This document shows, in pieces, positions 1-11,319 of a stretch of 64,000 bases of DNA. The first letter of the stretch is position 1, and each line of letters starts with the position of its first letter. Source of the DNA: Blastocatellia bacterium (GTDB taxonomy: Bacteria > Acidobacteriota > Blastocatellia > UBA7656); contig DATENM010000035.1 in assembly GCA_035275065.1 (NCBI GenBank), positions 86,065 through 150,064 of the forward strand, given 5' to 3'. The notes beneath the pieces were generated by a model. That model worked only from the letters and a program-made list of their open reading frames with translations. It was not told the DNA's origin and did no database searches. Both the position numbers and the translations under genes were made by a program.

Positions 1-146
1 TCATTGACGCGCTCGCCCGCCTGGTCGAGCGCGCGCTTGCGCCCGGTGCGGCGTCAGCCGCAAGGATCAACTGTCGCTACTGCCCGGCGGCGGCGAGTGG
101 GGCCACAGCGAATCAACTCTGCGCTTGCGACCGGGCGAGCCTTTAG
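1..146 (+). CDS. C-terminal end of an unidentified protein, possibly ferrochelatase (partial)
   Basis: An open frame enters from the left edge (first full codon at base 3) and stops with TAG at 144-146, seven bases before the hemG start. It encodes about 47 residues with the tail motif IDALARLVERAL followed by a cysteine-bearing end (INCRYCP, then CACD). Many ferrochelatases end with a comparable FI(D/E)ALAxLV helix, and some carry C-terminal iron-sulfur cysteines. The next gene is also a haem gene, so hemH is a reasonable guess. The fragment is too short to be sure and the frame could be fortuitous. Confidence 0.35.
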   Translation, partial: IDALARLVERALAPGAASAARINCRYCPAAASGATANQLCACDRASL

Positions 147-152
147 TCAGCG

Positions 153-1580
153 ATGAGCAACGATCACAAACAAGTCGTCGTCATCGGCGCGGGCATCAGC
201 GGGCTGGTCTGCGCTTATCGTTTAAAGTCGCTCGGCGGTGACGTACTGCTCATCGAAACTTCAGACCGCGTCGGCGGTGTCATGCAGACCGAGGTCGTCA
301 ACGGCTACTTGATCGAGCGCGGCCCGAACAGCTCGCAGGGCACTGAGGAGTTGATGGCGCTGATTGAAGAGCTTGGCCTGATGGGCCAACTGGCCGAAGG
401 CGACCCGAAAGCGCCGGCCTATGTTTATGTCAAAGGCCGGCTTCACGCGGTGCCGGCGGGCGCCGGCGCATTCATCAAGAGCAAGCTGTTGAGCGCCACA
501 GGCAAGCTGCGCGTCTTCGCCGAGCCGTTCATCGGCAGGCGCAGGGCCGGCGAAGAAGAGAGCGTTTTTTCCTTCGCGCGCCGACGGATCGGGCGTGAAG
601 CGGCAGAGCGCATGGTCGCGCCGTTCGTGTCGGGCATCTATGCGGGCGACGCCGAAAAGATCAGCGTGCAGGCCGCCTTCCCGCGACTGTGGAACCTTGA
701 AACGAGCTATGGTGGCTTGATTCGCGGCAGCATTGCCAAGGCGCGCGAAGCCCGCCGCGCCAGGAAAGCCGTCAGCGCCGTGCTTGATAAAGCCGCGCCG
801 ACGCGCCGGCGGCTCATCTCTTTTAAGGGCGGTATGACGGTCTTGCCTCGTCGGCTTGCGGCGAGAATCGGCGAAGACTTGATGACCGGAATTGCCGATT
901 GCGGCTTGCGGGTTGCGGATTCAGGCCGTGCGGTTCAGGTTACATTCAATCAGAATGGCGCGCGGCGTCAGGTGACCGCCGATCAGGTCATCATCGCCAC
1001 CCCGGCAAAGGCCGCAGGCTCACTGGTCGCGCCGCTCTCGACTGAGCTGGCCCAGTTGCTTGAAGGCATCTACTACCCGCCGCTGGCGATTGTCTATCTG
1101 GCGTATGACGTTGCGAGTGTGGCGACGCCGCTCGACGGCTTCGGTTTTCTGGTGGCGCCGAGCGAGGGGCTGAACATCCTCGGCTGCGTGTGGAATTCGA
1201 GCCTGTTTGCGGATCGCGCGCCGCGGGGCAAGGCGTTGCTGACGGTCTTCGTCGGCGGGGCGCGTAACCCCGATGCGGCGCGGCTGCCCGACGCCGAGCT
1301 AAGCGCCACGGCGCACGGCGAATTGCAAAAGGCGCTCGGCATCACCGCAGAGCCCACCGTCGTCGGCGTCACGCGCTGGGAACGCGCTATCCCGCAATAC
1401 AACATCGGCCACCGCGACCGCGTCGCCCGCATCGAAGCCTTGCTCGACCAGACGTCCGGCTTGCGACTGATCGGCAATTACCTGCACGGCGTTTCGACCG
1501 GCGACGTAATCAAAGAAGCCGACCGCGTTGCCCGCGAAGTCCACGAATCACTCGCGGCGACACGCCCGCCTGCGCAATGA
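153..1580 (+). CDS. hemG: Protoporphyrinogen/coproporphyrinogen oxidase, HemY type
   Basis: This is a flavin-dependent oxidase of late haem synthesis that oxidises protoporphyrinogen IX (or coproporphyrinogen III) by six electrons. The 475-residue length is normal for the oxygen-dependent HemY/HemG-type family. The N-terminus has the Rossmann FAD loop VVVIGAGISGLVCAY (about residues 8-22), then the acidic end of strand 2 (LLIETSDRVGG) and a YLIERGPNS segment. The C-terminus has the second FAD contact, GNYLHGVSTGDVIKEA (about 442-457). The ATG at 153 places the FAD loop at the usual distance from the N-terminus, although no strong Shine-Dalgarno sequence is visible. It lies seven bases after the preceding frame, which suggests co-transcription with the upstream gene. 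Sequence alone does not decide between protoporphyrinogen and coproporphyrinogen as substrate. Confidence 0.93.
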   Translation: MSNDHKQVVVIGAGISGLVCAYRLKSLGGDVLLIETSDRVGGVMQTEVVNGYLIERGPNSSQGTEELMALIEELGLMGQLAEGDPKAPAYVYVKGRLHAVPAGAGAFIKSKLLSATGKLRVFAEPFIGRRRAGEEESVFSFARRRIGREAAERMVAPFVSGIYAGDAEKISVQAAFPRLWNLETSYGGLIRGSIAKAREARRARKAVSAVLDKAAPTRRRLISFKGGMTVLPRRLAARIGEDLMTGIADCGLRVADSGRAVQVTFNQNGARRQVTADQVIIATPAKAAGSLVAPLSTELAQLLEGIYYPPLAIVYLAYDVASVATPLDGFGFLVAPSEGLNILGCVWNSSLFADRAPRGKALLTVFVGGARNPDAARLPDAELSATAHGELQKALGITAEPTVVGVTRWERAIPQYNIGHRDRVARIEALLDQTSGLRLIGNYLHGVSTGDVIKEADRVAREVHESLAATRPPAQ

Positions 1581-1592
1581 ATTGAGAAGAGT

Positions 1593-4855
<3,263 letters not shown>

Positions 4856-4859
<4 letters not shown>

Positions 4860-5428
4860 GATTGCTTCCTCAACTCGCGATAAAGCCATGCCTGTGCCAG
4901 GCTCCATTCGCGCTTGACGGTGGCCGGCGAAATCTTCAGCACCTCGGCGGTCTCTTCGATGCTCAGGCCGCCGAAGAAGCGCAACTCGACGATCTTGCTC
5001 TTGCGTTCGTCAAAAGCCGCCAGACTGGTCAGCGCGTCGTCGAGCGCCACAAAATCCGCGGCGCGTTCACTGGAGATAACCGCGGCCTGGTCGAGCGAGA
5101 CTTCGACCGCCTCGCCGCCGCGCTTGTGCGAACGGCGGCGGCGCGCGTAATCGACCAGAATGTGGCGCATCAACTGCGCCGAAACGCCGAAGAAATGCGC
5201 GCGGTTCTGCCAGGCGACGTTCTGCCAGTCAATCAATCGCATATACGCCTCGTTGACCAGCGCCGTCGCTTGCAGCGTATGGCCGGGCGATTCGCGCGAC
5301 AGGTATCGGCGCGCCAGCCTGTGCAATTCGGCATGCACGAGCGGCGTCAACTGGGCGAGCGCCGACTGGTCGCCATTGCCCCAGGCCCTGAGTAGCTGGG
5401 TAATCTCTTTGGGCGAAAGCGATGTCAC
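4856..5428 (-). CDS. ECF-like RNA polymerase sigma factor (Acidobacteria-type, TIGR02999-like)
   Basis: A 190-residue sigma-70 family factor. Region 2 is visible as HTLQATALVNEAYMRLID followed by RAHFFGVSAQLMRHILVDYAR. Region 4 is an HTH (KSKIVELRFFGGLSIEETAEVLKIS, then PATVKREWSLAQAWL). These motifs are typical of the ECF-like group expanded in Acidobacteria and Planctomycetes and usually found beside Ser/Thr kinases. I prefer a GTG start at 5428: it follows an AGGAAGG Shine-Dalgarno at an eight-base spacing, and the protein then begins like its relatives (TSLSPKEITQLL). A longer frame reaches 5476. The stop overlaps the kinase start, so both belong to one transcript and the kinase probably controls this factor or its regulon. 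Confidence 0.9.
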
Positions 5429-5561
5429 AGGCTTTGCCTTCCTCGCGAATGACTCACCGCTGGCGCAGATTATCACAACTGGCGATTTGAGATAAAGACC
5501 TCAAAAAGAATCTTGCCGGCGCGTGAGCTATTTCGCCGCCTGTTCGCGCATGAACAAATAA

Positions 5562-5581
5562 GGGCAGCAAAAGGGCTGCCC
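5562..5581. repeat. Left 20-bp direct repeat flanking the IS element; itself a perfect hairpin
   Basis: The sequence GGGCAGCAAAAGGGCTGCCC lies immediately left of the IS end and recurs identically at 7005-7024. Each copy is fully self-complementary outside its loop (7-bp stem, 6-base loop). Confidence 0.85.
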
Positions 5582-7004
5582 CATGCGCATCAAGCTAAGG
5601 CTCATTCAGAAGTAGCTGAAAACTGGACGGCACCTTTTTGCGCTTCTCCACTCGACATCGCCGCGCAATACATTTGCCGATCAGCTTGATGGCTTCCGTC
5701 AATGCCTTGATCGATCCCATTGCCGCAGCCAGATGCAGGGCCAGCATTTGTACTCCCTTGCTGGCCTTCATCAGGCTCTTATCCGCCTCTCCCCAGCCGC
5801 CCACCACTAACACCCAATGCTGAATCAGCATCGCCAGCAGCTTGGCATACAATTCCGTCAGGATGCGCCACGGCTTCTGGCTGCGCCACGCATCGATCTG
5901 GCCGTGACTTTTCCACAGCTTGAACAGCAACTCGATTTGCCAGCGCGCTCGTGCGACCACGAGCACCTCTTGCAAGCTCAACTTCTCGGCTTCTACATTG
6001 GTTATCAAGATGGTCCAGTCGGCCAGCGCCAAGCTCTCCTTTTTCAGGGGCCGACAGTTACGTCGCGCTTTATCGCGCATGCGGCGGCGGCGCTCGGCGG
6101 CGACCACCTCGCTGACGCGCACCGCAATTAGCCGACAAGCGATTTGCTCCTTGCGCCCCAGTTTGATCTCCACCTCGATGCGATCACGCTTTTGAGCGCG
6201 AATCAGTTCTAACAGTCGCCACGCCTTGCCTTGTTGATCCAACAAGCCGGTGGCCGTTTTGAGGCGGCTGATCCAATACACCGGTTGCGCCGATAATTCC
6301 TGCAACGACTCTAATTTGAAATAAGCCAGGTCGGCGATTCGTAATGACCCCGGCGCCAGCCGACGGTGTTGCAGAATCCCTTTACAGTCGGCGGTGCGGC
6401 CATCGTGCAAGTGCGGGCCGCTTAATCGGCCAGTGAGCAACTCCAGGCCAAGTTCGACTTTCAGTGACGAGCTTTGGCCGCGCGTACCGCCACAGCCGCG
6501 CCAGACCGGCAACAAGGCATCGGGCAGGCAGATGATCGAGGAGTCAATTAACTCGACGCTGGTGAAGCGGCGCAGGACCGGGAGGGCGACCGGGTCAGCG
6601 GTGATGACCTGCGCCACGGCAGCTTCAAGAACTTGCTTGAGACAAGCGGCTGAGGCCTGAGTGAAACGCTGATCTAAAGCTTGCGGCGAAAGGTCAGCGC
6701 CGCACACCGAAGCGGTCTGCGCCAGTTGTTGTAAGCTGGCCGAAGGGTTAGCCAGCCAACCGAAGGTCAACGATTGAACAAAGATCTCGGCGGTGAGTTT
6801 CGAGCGGCGCTGGACAAAGCCGGACGAGAAGCCGGCTTGCCTGGCCTGGACGGTCAGCAGGTTTTGAAGGGTGTGGGGCAAGTGTGATAGGTTGCGCATC
6901 AGAGAACTCCTTCGTTGTTGGTGTTGATGGACAATGCCAATTATCACCGAAGGAGTTTCTTTTTCATCCCCCTACAGGCTTCTTTACTTAGCTTGATGCG
7001 CATG
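5582..7004. mobile_element. IS4-family-like insertion sequence, complete
   Basis: A 1423-bp element carrying one DDE transposase. Its ends are perfect 18-bp inverted repeats, CATGCGCATCAAGCTAAG at 5582-5599 and its complement at 6987-7004. The transposase stop codon (TAG, 5597-5595) lies inside the left repeat, so the element is compact. Identical 20-bp direct repeats abut both ends. It sits between the divergent sigma-factor gene and the ScyD-like gene. The intact ends, intact frame and identical flanking repeats suggest a recent, possibly still active insertion. Confidence 0.88.
5595..6899 (-). CDS. IS4-family-like DDE transposase
   Basis: A 434-residue transposase. It has an RNase H-like core with the first catalytic Asp in VELIDSSIICLPD, the second in SLRIADLAYF, and the glutamate in ARARWQIELLFKLWKSH, which resembles the YREK-like signature of IS4 enzymes. 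The C-terminus is the usual helical region (LTELYAKLLAMLIQHW). The ATG at 6899 follows GAAGGAG at a seven-base spacing; an upstream in-frame ATG at 6947 lacks such a site. No frameshift or internal stop is present, so the protein should be functional. It is the only gene between the element's terminal inverted repeats. Confidence 0.92.
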   Translation of the reverse strand: MRNLSHLPHTLQNLLTVQARQAGFSSGFVQRRSKLTAEIFVQSLTFGWLANPSASLQQLAQTASVCGADLSPQALDQRFTQASAACLKQVLEAAVAQVITADPVALPVLRRFTSVELIDSSIICLPDALLPVWRGCGGTRGQSSSLKVELGLELLTGRLSGPHLHDGRTADCKGILQHRRLAPGSLRIADLAYFKLESLQELSAQPVYWISRLKTATGLLDQQGKAWRLLELIRAQKRDRIEVEIKLGRKEQIACRLIAVRVSEVVAAERRRRMRDKARRNCRPLKKESLALADWTILITNVEAEKLSLQEVLVVARARWQIELLFKLWKSHGQIDAWRSQKPWRILTELYAKLLAMLIQHWVLVVGGWGEADKSLMKASKGVQMLALHLAAAMGSIKALTEAIKLIGKCIARRCRVEKRKKVPSSFQLLLNEP

Positions 7005-7024
7005 GGGCAGCAAAAGGGCTGCCC
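7005..7024. repeat. Right 20-bp direct repeat flanking the IS element
   Basis: Identical to 5562-5581. If it is a target duplication it is longer than the roughly 8-13 bp usual for IS4 relatives. See the related finding. Confidence 0.85.
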
Positions 7025-7095
7025 CGACAATTGACTTAGACGGCATTGAGCTTGTACGCAACCAGCTCTCAAACCATCTTGAAGGAGGAAGTCAG

Positions 7096-8265
7096 ATGAA
7101 GAAACTCGCAACGCTCACCGTGCTCACCTTGATGGCGCTCATCCTGTCGGGCGTCCATGCCATGGCGCAATCGGCGACCGTGTTTGCCGGCGGCCTGAAA
7201 GCGCCGGTCAGAATGACCCTGACGCCGGGCGGCAACCTGCTGGTGGCCGAAAGCGGCACAGGCCACATGGACGGGCGCATCTCGGTCATCGATCCAAGCG
7301 GCAGCCGCCGCACCCTGGTAGATGGCTTGCCGTCGGCGATCAACCTCGCGGGCGGCGAGCCGGCGCCATCGGGACCGGCGGCGCTGGTGCTGCGCGGGCG
7401 CACGCTTTACGTGGTTATCGGCTCGGGCGACGCGACGCTGCCCGGCCCCGCGCCGGGCTCAGAGGTGGCGAACCCATCGCCTACTTCGCCGCTCTTCAGC
7501 TCGGTGCTGGCGTTGCGCTTCCCCGCCTCGGTTGATATTTCGGGCGGCGACTTTGTCTTCACCGCAAGCAACTACGCCAATCTCGCCAGCGGCGGAAAGT
7601 TAAAAACCAATAACGGCAACGGCGAGCGGCTGGTCGCCGACATCCTGGTGAATTTCCGTGATTTCGCCGACGAGCCGCGTCCAGACCTGCTAAACAACGT
7701 GCGCGCCTCGAACCCCTTCGGCGCCGACATCCGCGGCAACGGGCTCTATGTCGCCGACGCCAGCGAGAATCTGATTTACCGAGTTGACCTCGACAGCGGC
7801 GACAGCGAAGTATTGACGCGGTTTGCCCCCAAGCCCAACCCGCTGCCGTTCGGGCCGCCGATCATGGAAGCGGTGCCGAACAACGTCAGGGTTTTCGGCA
7901 AACAGCTCCTCGTGCCTTTCCTGATAGGCTTCCCGTTCGCCCAGGGCTCGGCAGAAATTCGCAAAGTCAATCTCGCGAATGACAGTCAGACGACCTTCAT
8001 CGGCGGCCTGACTTCGGCCATAGACGTGCTGCCGGTGAAGGGAGCGCACGGGGAGGATCAGTTCTACACGCTGGAGTTCAGCGCAGACATGCTGGCGAAC
8101 GCGCCGGGTCGCCTGCAATTCTTTAGCTCGCCGAGCGCCGCGCCGGTCGCCGTCGCGGGCGGCCTGATCACGCCGGTGAGCATCGTCCGCAACGAACAGA
8201 CGAACACCATTTATATCAGCTCGATTTTCACCGGAACCATCGTCAAAGTGCAGGGCGTTCAATAG
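7096..8265 (+). CDS. Secreted ScyD/ScyE-family beta-propeller-like protein
   Basis: A 389-residue protein with a clear signal peptide (KKLATLTVLTLMALILSGVHAMAQ, cleavage probably after MAQ near residue 25). The mature part starts ATVFAGGLKAPVRMTLTPGG and has NHL/propeller-like strands such as GRISVIDPSG, GNGLYVADASENLIYRV and IRKVNLAND. This fits the ScyD/ScyE family, named for cyanobacterial scytonemin-cluster genes but widespread in soil bacteria with no proven reaction. The start is well supported by AAGGAGG seven to eight bases upstream. The gene is monocistronic, with the IS element upstream and a strong intrinsic terminator at 8299-8339. Insertion of the IS may have displaced part of its original promoter. 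It probably acts outside the cytoplasm; its substrate is unknown. Confidence 0.82.
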   Translation: MKKLATLTVLTLMALILSGVHAMAQSATVFAGGLKAPVRMTLTPGGNLLVAESGTGHMDGRISVIDPSGSRRTLVDGLPSAINLAGGEPAPSGPAALVLRGRTLYVVIGSGDATLPGPAPGSEVANPSPTSPLFSSVLALRFPASVDISGGDFVFTASNYANLASGGKLKTNNGNGERLVADILVNFRDFADEPRPDLLNNVRASNPFGADIRGNGLYVADASENLIYRVDLDSGDSEVLTRFAPKPNPLPFGPPIMEAVPNNVRVFGKQLLVPFLIGFPFAQGSAEIRKVNLANDSQTTFIGGLTSAIDVLPVKGAHGEDQFYTLEFSADMLANAPGRLQFFSSPSAAPVAVAGGLITPVSIVRNEQTNTIYISSIFTGTIVKVQGVQ

Positions 8266-8298
8266 CCTCAGTCGTCCGTGATGTCGGCTACAAACTCG

Positions 8299-8339
8299 AA
8301 GCCGAGGGCTCGATTGAATCAGCCCTCGGCTTTTCTTCT
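8299..8339 (+). terminator. Intrinsic terminator after the ScyD/ScyE-like gene
   Basis: The stem AAGCCGAGGGCT (8299-8310) pairs with AGCCCTCGGCTT (8321-8332) around a ten-base loop and is followed by a TTTTCTTCT tail. It lies 33 bases after the stop codon at 8265 and faces the convergent pyrC end. Confidence 0.9.
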
Positions 8340-8375
8340 GGGAATGAATGTTTTAGTGGATTGTCAGGCCGCGTC

Positions 8376-9665
8376 TCATTGAACGCGGAAGACTTCGCTG
8401 CCGGCGACGAAGGTGGTGACAACCTGGCCGCGCAAGCGCCAGCCGCCGAACGGCGTGTTATGACTCTTCGACTTAAACTGCTGCGGCTCGACCGTCCATT
8501 CGCGCTCCGGGTCAAAGATCGTCACATCGGCCGCCGCGCCGACCGCCAATGTGCCGCCGGCTAGATCGAACGCCCGCGCCGGGCCTGCCGTCAGCATCTC
8601 GACGACGCGGGGGAGCGCAACCCCGTTCGTGTGATGCAACACGGTGAGCGCGACTCCGAGCGCGGTTTCCAGGCCGATGACGCCGAACGGTGCTTGATCG
8701 TACTCCAGCATCTTTTCGTCTTCGTGGTGCGGCGCGTGGTCCGTGGCAATCGCATCAACGAGGCCGTCGCGCGCCGCTTCGATCAATGCCATGCGGTCTT
8801 CTTCGGTGCGCAGCGGCGGGTTCATCTTGGTGTTGGTGTCAAAGCCGACGACCGCCGCGTCGGTCAGCGCGAAGTGGTGCGGCGTGATCTCGCAGGTCAC
8901 CGGCAGCCCGCGGGCTTTGGCGCGGCGCACCAGCTCGATGGCGCCCGCCGTCGAGAGGTGCGCGATGTGGACGCGAGCGCCGGTCAGCTCGCAGAGCATG
9001 ATGTCGCGGGCGATGTGGCTCTCTTCGGCGGCGCGGCTGATGCCTTTCAAGCCGAGCAGCGTCGAAATCCGCCCTTCATTCATGACGCCGCCCGCCGATA
9101 GCTGTGTGTCCTGGCAATGATCCACGACCACAAGGCCGTGGTCGCGAGCGTACTCCATCGCATGGCGCATCACCTGAGAATTCATCACAGGCCGCCCGTC
9201 GTCCGAGACCGCAATGGCGCCGGCGGCTTTCAGGTCAGCCATCTCGGCTAGCTCTGTCCCCTCCGAGCCGCGCGTGATCGCGCCGATGGGATAGACGCGC
9301 GCCAGCCCGGCTTCCTGGGCTTTGCTGACCATGTAACGCGTCAGCGAGGCGTTGTCGTTGACGGGCCGGGTATTCGGCATCGCGCAAATGGCGGTAAAGC
9401 CGCCGGCGACCGCCGCCGCCGCCCCTGTCGCGATTGTCTCTTTGTATTCCTGGCCGGGCTCGCGCAGGTGAACGTGTAGATCGATAAACCCCGGAGCGAC
9501 TACCAACCCGCCGGCATCGAACACTTCCGCGTCGTCCGCCGCGAGGTCATTGCCTATCGCCTTGACCCGCCCGTCTTCAATCAGCAAGTCGGTAACCTTA
9601 TCGATATGCTGAGACGGATCGATGACGCGCCCGCCTTTGATGAGGAGCTTGTTCATTTGATTCAT
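8376..9665 (-). CDS. pyrC: Dihydroorotase, class I
   Basis: Cyclises N-carbamoyl-L-aspartate to dihydroorotate in pyrimidine synthesis, in the cytoplasm. The 429 residues match class I enzymes. Zinc-site motifs are intact: [10 protein letters not shown] (about residues 62-71), VDHCQD and HIAHLS histidines, and the catalytic Asp in [12 protein letters not shown] (about 305-316). The substrate-binding segment MPNTRPVND is also present. The start overlaps the pyrB stop (ATGA), and a second in-frame ATG three codons later is possible. It is the last gene of a pyrR-pyrB-pyrC operon. Confidence 0.96.
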   Translation of the reverse strand: MNQMNKLLIKGGRVIDPSQHIDKVTDLLIEDGRVKAIGNDLAADDAEVFDAGGLVVAPGFIDLHVHLREPGQEYKETIATGAAAAVAGGFTAICAMPNTRPVNDNASLTRYMVSKAQEAGLARVYPIGAITRGSEGTELAEMADLKAAGAIAVSDDGRPVMNSQVMRHAMEYARDHGLVVVDHCQDTQLSAGGVMNEGRISTLLGLKGISRAAEESHIARDIMLCELTGARVHIAHLSTAGAIELVRRAKARGLPVTCEITPHHFALTDAAVVGFDTNTKMNPPLRTEEDRMALIEAARDGLVDAIATDHAPHHEDEKMLEYDQAPFGVIGLETALGVALTVLHHTNGVALPRVVEMLTAGPARAFDLAGGTLAVGAAADVTIFDPEREWTVEPQQFKSKSHNTPFGGWRLRGQVVTTFVAGSEVFRVQ

Positions 9666-10606
9666 TCGCCTTCCGCGCCGATCAACAAGAAGAGAATGGC
9701 CATGCGCACGGCGACGCCGTTATGCACTTGCTCAAGAATCAGCGAGCGGTTGCCGTCGGCGACGTCGGAGCTGATCTCGACGCCGCGATTCATCGGGCCG
9801 GGGTGCATGACAATGGCATCTTTGGCGGCCAGCTCCAGCCGCTTCAGCGTCAGCCCGTACTGGATCGAATATTCTTTGAGCGATGGAAAGAAAGCCTCGC
9901 TCATGCGCTCGCGCTGAATGCGCAGCATCATCACCACGTCGGCGCCTTCGATGGCCGCTTCGATGCGGTTGCAGACCAGCAGCGCGTCGCTGCTGTCTTC
10001 GACAATCGATTCGTAATCGGGCGGGATCAGCGGGCGCGGGCCGGCAATGCGCACCTGTGCGCCGAGCTTCGTCAGCAGGTGTGTGTTCGAGCGCGCCACA
10101 CGGCTATGCCGGATGTCGCCGATGATGGCGACGCGCAGGCCGCTGATGCGGCCCTTCTGCTCACGGATGGTGAAGGCATCCAACAGCGCCTGGGTCGGGT
10201 GTTCGTGCGCGCCGTCGCCGCCGTTGATAATCGACGCATCGATCAAGCGCGCCAGTTGGTAAGGGACGCCGGGCGACGGGTGGCGAATGACAATGGCGTC
10301 CGGGGCCATCGCTTGCAGGTTGCGCGCCGTGTCGGCGAGGGTTTCGCCCTTGGTGACCGACGAGGTCGAAGCCGAGATGTTGATTGAGTCGGCGGACAGG
10401 CGCTTGGCGGCTATCTCGAACGAGGTGCGCGTGCGTGTCGAAGATTCGAAGAAGAAGTTGATGACCGTCTTGCCGCGCAACGTCGGCACTTTCTTGATCG
10501 GGCGCTCGTTAATTTCTTTGAAAGAAGTGGCCGTGTCGAGGATGGTGGTGATCTCCTCGACCGATAGCTCGCGGATCCCCAGCAGGTCTTTGCGGTTGAA
10601 TGCCAT
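9662..10606 (-). CDS. pyrB: Aspartate carbamoyltransferase catalytic chain
   Basis: Joins carbamoyl phosphate and aspartate, the committed step of pyrimidine synthesis. The 314-residue length from the ATG at 10606 ([11 protein letters not shown]) fits the family; a 21-codon longer frame has a low-quality N-terminus. The carbamoyl-phosphate loop [12 protein letters not shown] (about residues 52-63) and [12 protein letters not shown] (about 134-145) are intact. No pyrI regulatory chain lies next to it. It is the middle gene of the pyr operon, about 90 bases after pyrR, with its stop overlapping the pyrC start. The interval to pyrR contains a long-range inverted repeat (AGTGACAAG at 10627-10635 against CTTGTCACT at 10688-10696) of unclear meaning. 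Confidence 0.96.
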   Translation of the reverse strand: MAFNRKDLLGIRELSVEEITTILDTATSFKEINERPIKKVPTLRGKTVINFFFESSTRTRTSFEIAAKRLSADSINISASTSSVTKGETLADTARNLQAMAPDAIVIRHPSPGVPYQLARLIDASIINGGDGAHEHPTQALLDAFTIREQKGRISGLRVAIIGDIRHSRVARSNTHLLTKLGAQVRIAGPRPLIPPDYESIVEDSSDALLVCNRIEAAIEGADVVMMLRIQRERMSEAFFPSLKEYSIQYGLTLKRLELAAKDAIVMHPGPMNRGVEISSDVADGNRSLILEQVHNGVAVRMAILFLLIGAEGE

Positions 10607-10698
10607 CTCTTGAGTGATGAGTGACGAGTGACAAGCCGCTGTCACCGAGAAGGCTGGCATCTCAGGCATGCACAGCCCCTCCTGTCACTTGTCACTGC

Positions 10699-11244
10699 TT
10701 ACTCATTCTCAACGACGATCACCTGTTCTTCTTCGTCGTAATCTTTGAGCATCACTTTGACAATTTCGGCGTCGGCGGTCTGCACTTGCTTGCCGACGTA
10801 ATCGGCCTGAATCGGTAGCTCGCGGTGGCCGCGATCAATCAGCACCGCAAGCTCGACGCGGCTCGGACGACCGAAATCAACCAGCTCGTCGAGCGCCGCG
10901 CGCACCGTGCGGCCGGTGTAGAGAACATCGTCAACCAGCACGATGGTGCTGTCGGTGACGTCTGCGGGAATCTCTGTGCGGTTGACGACCGGGCGCGGCC
11001 CGACCGTCGAAAGATCGTCGCGGTAGAGCGTGATGTCGAGCTGGCCGACCGGCGGGCGCTTGCCTTCGAGCTGGGCGATCTTATCGGCAATGCGCTCGGC
11101 CAGCGGCACGCCGCGGCGGCGGATGCCGACGAGCAGCAAGTTTTCGATGCCGGCGTTACGCTCGACGACCTCTGAGGCCAGGCGCGAGAGTGCGCGGCTG
11201 ATGCCCGGCCCATCCATGATCTGCGATTTCAACTTGAATTGCAC
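10699..11244 (-). CDS. pyrR: Bifunctional pyr operon regulator / uracil phosphoribosyltransferase
   Basis: PyrR proteins bind pyr mRNA in Firmicutes and also convert uracil plus PRPP to UMP. The 181 residues match the usual 180 when the GTG at 11244 is used. That start has AAGGAG six bases upstream, whereas the upstream ATG at 11268 gives an atypical N-terminal tail. The PRPP-binding loop [19 protein letters not shown] (about residues 95-113) is complete. IGIRRRG-type contacts appear as [16 protein letters not shown] (about 37-52). First gene of the pyr operon, 28 bases downstream of a good promoter. No classic PyrR RNA-binding hairpin set is obvious, so regulation here may differ from Bacillus. 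Confidence 0.94.
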   Translation of the reverse strand: MQFKLKSQIMDGPGISRALSRLASEVVERNAGIENLLLVGIRRRGVPLAERIADKIAQLEGKRPPVGQLDITLYRDDLSTVGPRPVVNRTEIPADVTDSTIVLVDDVLYTGRTVRAALDELVDFGRPSRVELAVLIDRGHRELPIQADYVGKQVQTADAEIVKVMLKDYDEEEQVIVVENE

Positions 11245-11276
11245 AGGCTCTCCTTCGCGGCTTAACAATCGCGCTG

Positions 11277-11306
11277 ACTATAGCACGCGGGCGGCGGCGC
11301 GCTCAA
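11277..11306 (-). promoter_or_regulatory. Predicted sigma-70-type promoter of the pyr operon
   Basis: On the minus strand TTGAGC (11306-11301) is followed by an 18-base spacer and TATAGT (11282-11277). It sits about 30 bases before the pyrR GTG. It overlaps a GC-rich hairpin (about 11285-11313) that may end the convergently abutting protease transcript region. Confidence 0.55.
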
Positions 11307-11319
11307 GAAAGCGCCCGCT

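Noticed and set aside
10624..10696. Inverted repeat between pyrR and pyrB as a PyrR RNA-binding site
   Set aside because: A nine-base pairing with a loop of about 50 bases lacks the conserved PyrR-binding loop sequence. It is noted under pyrB only.
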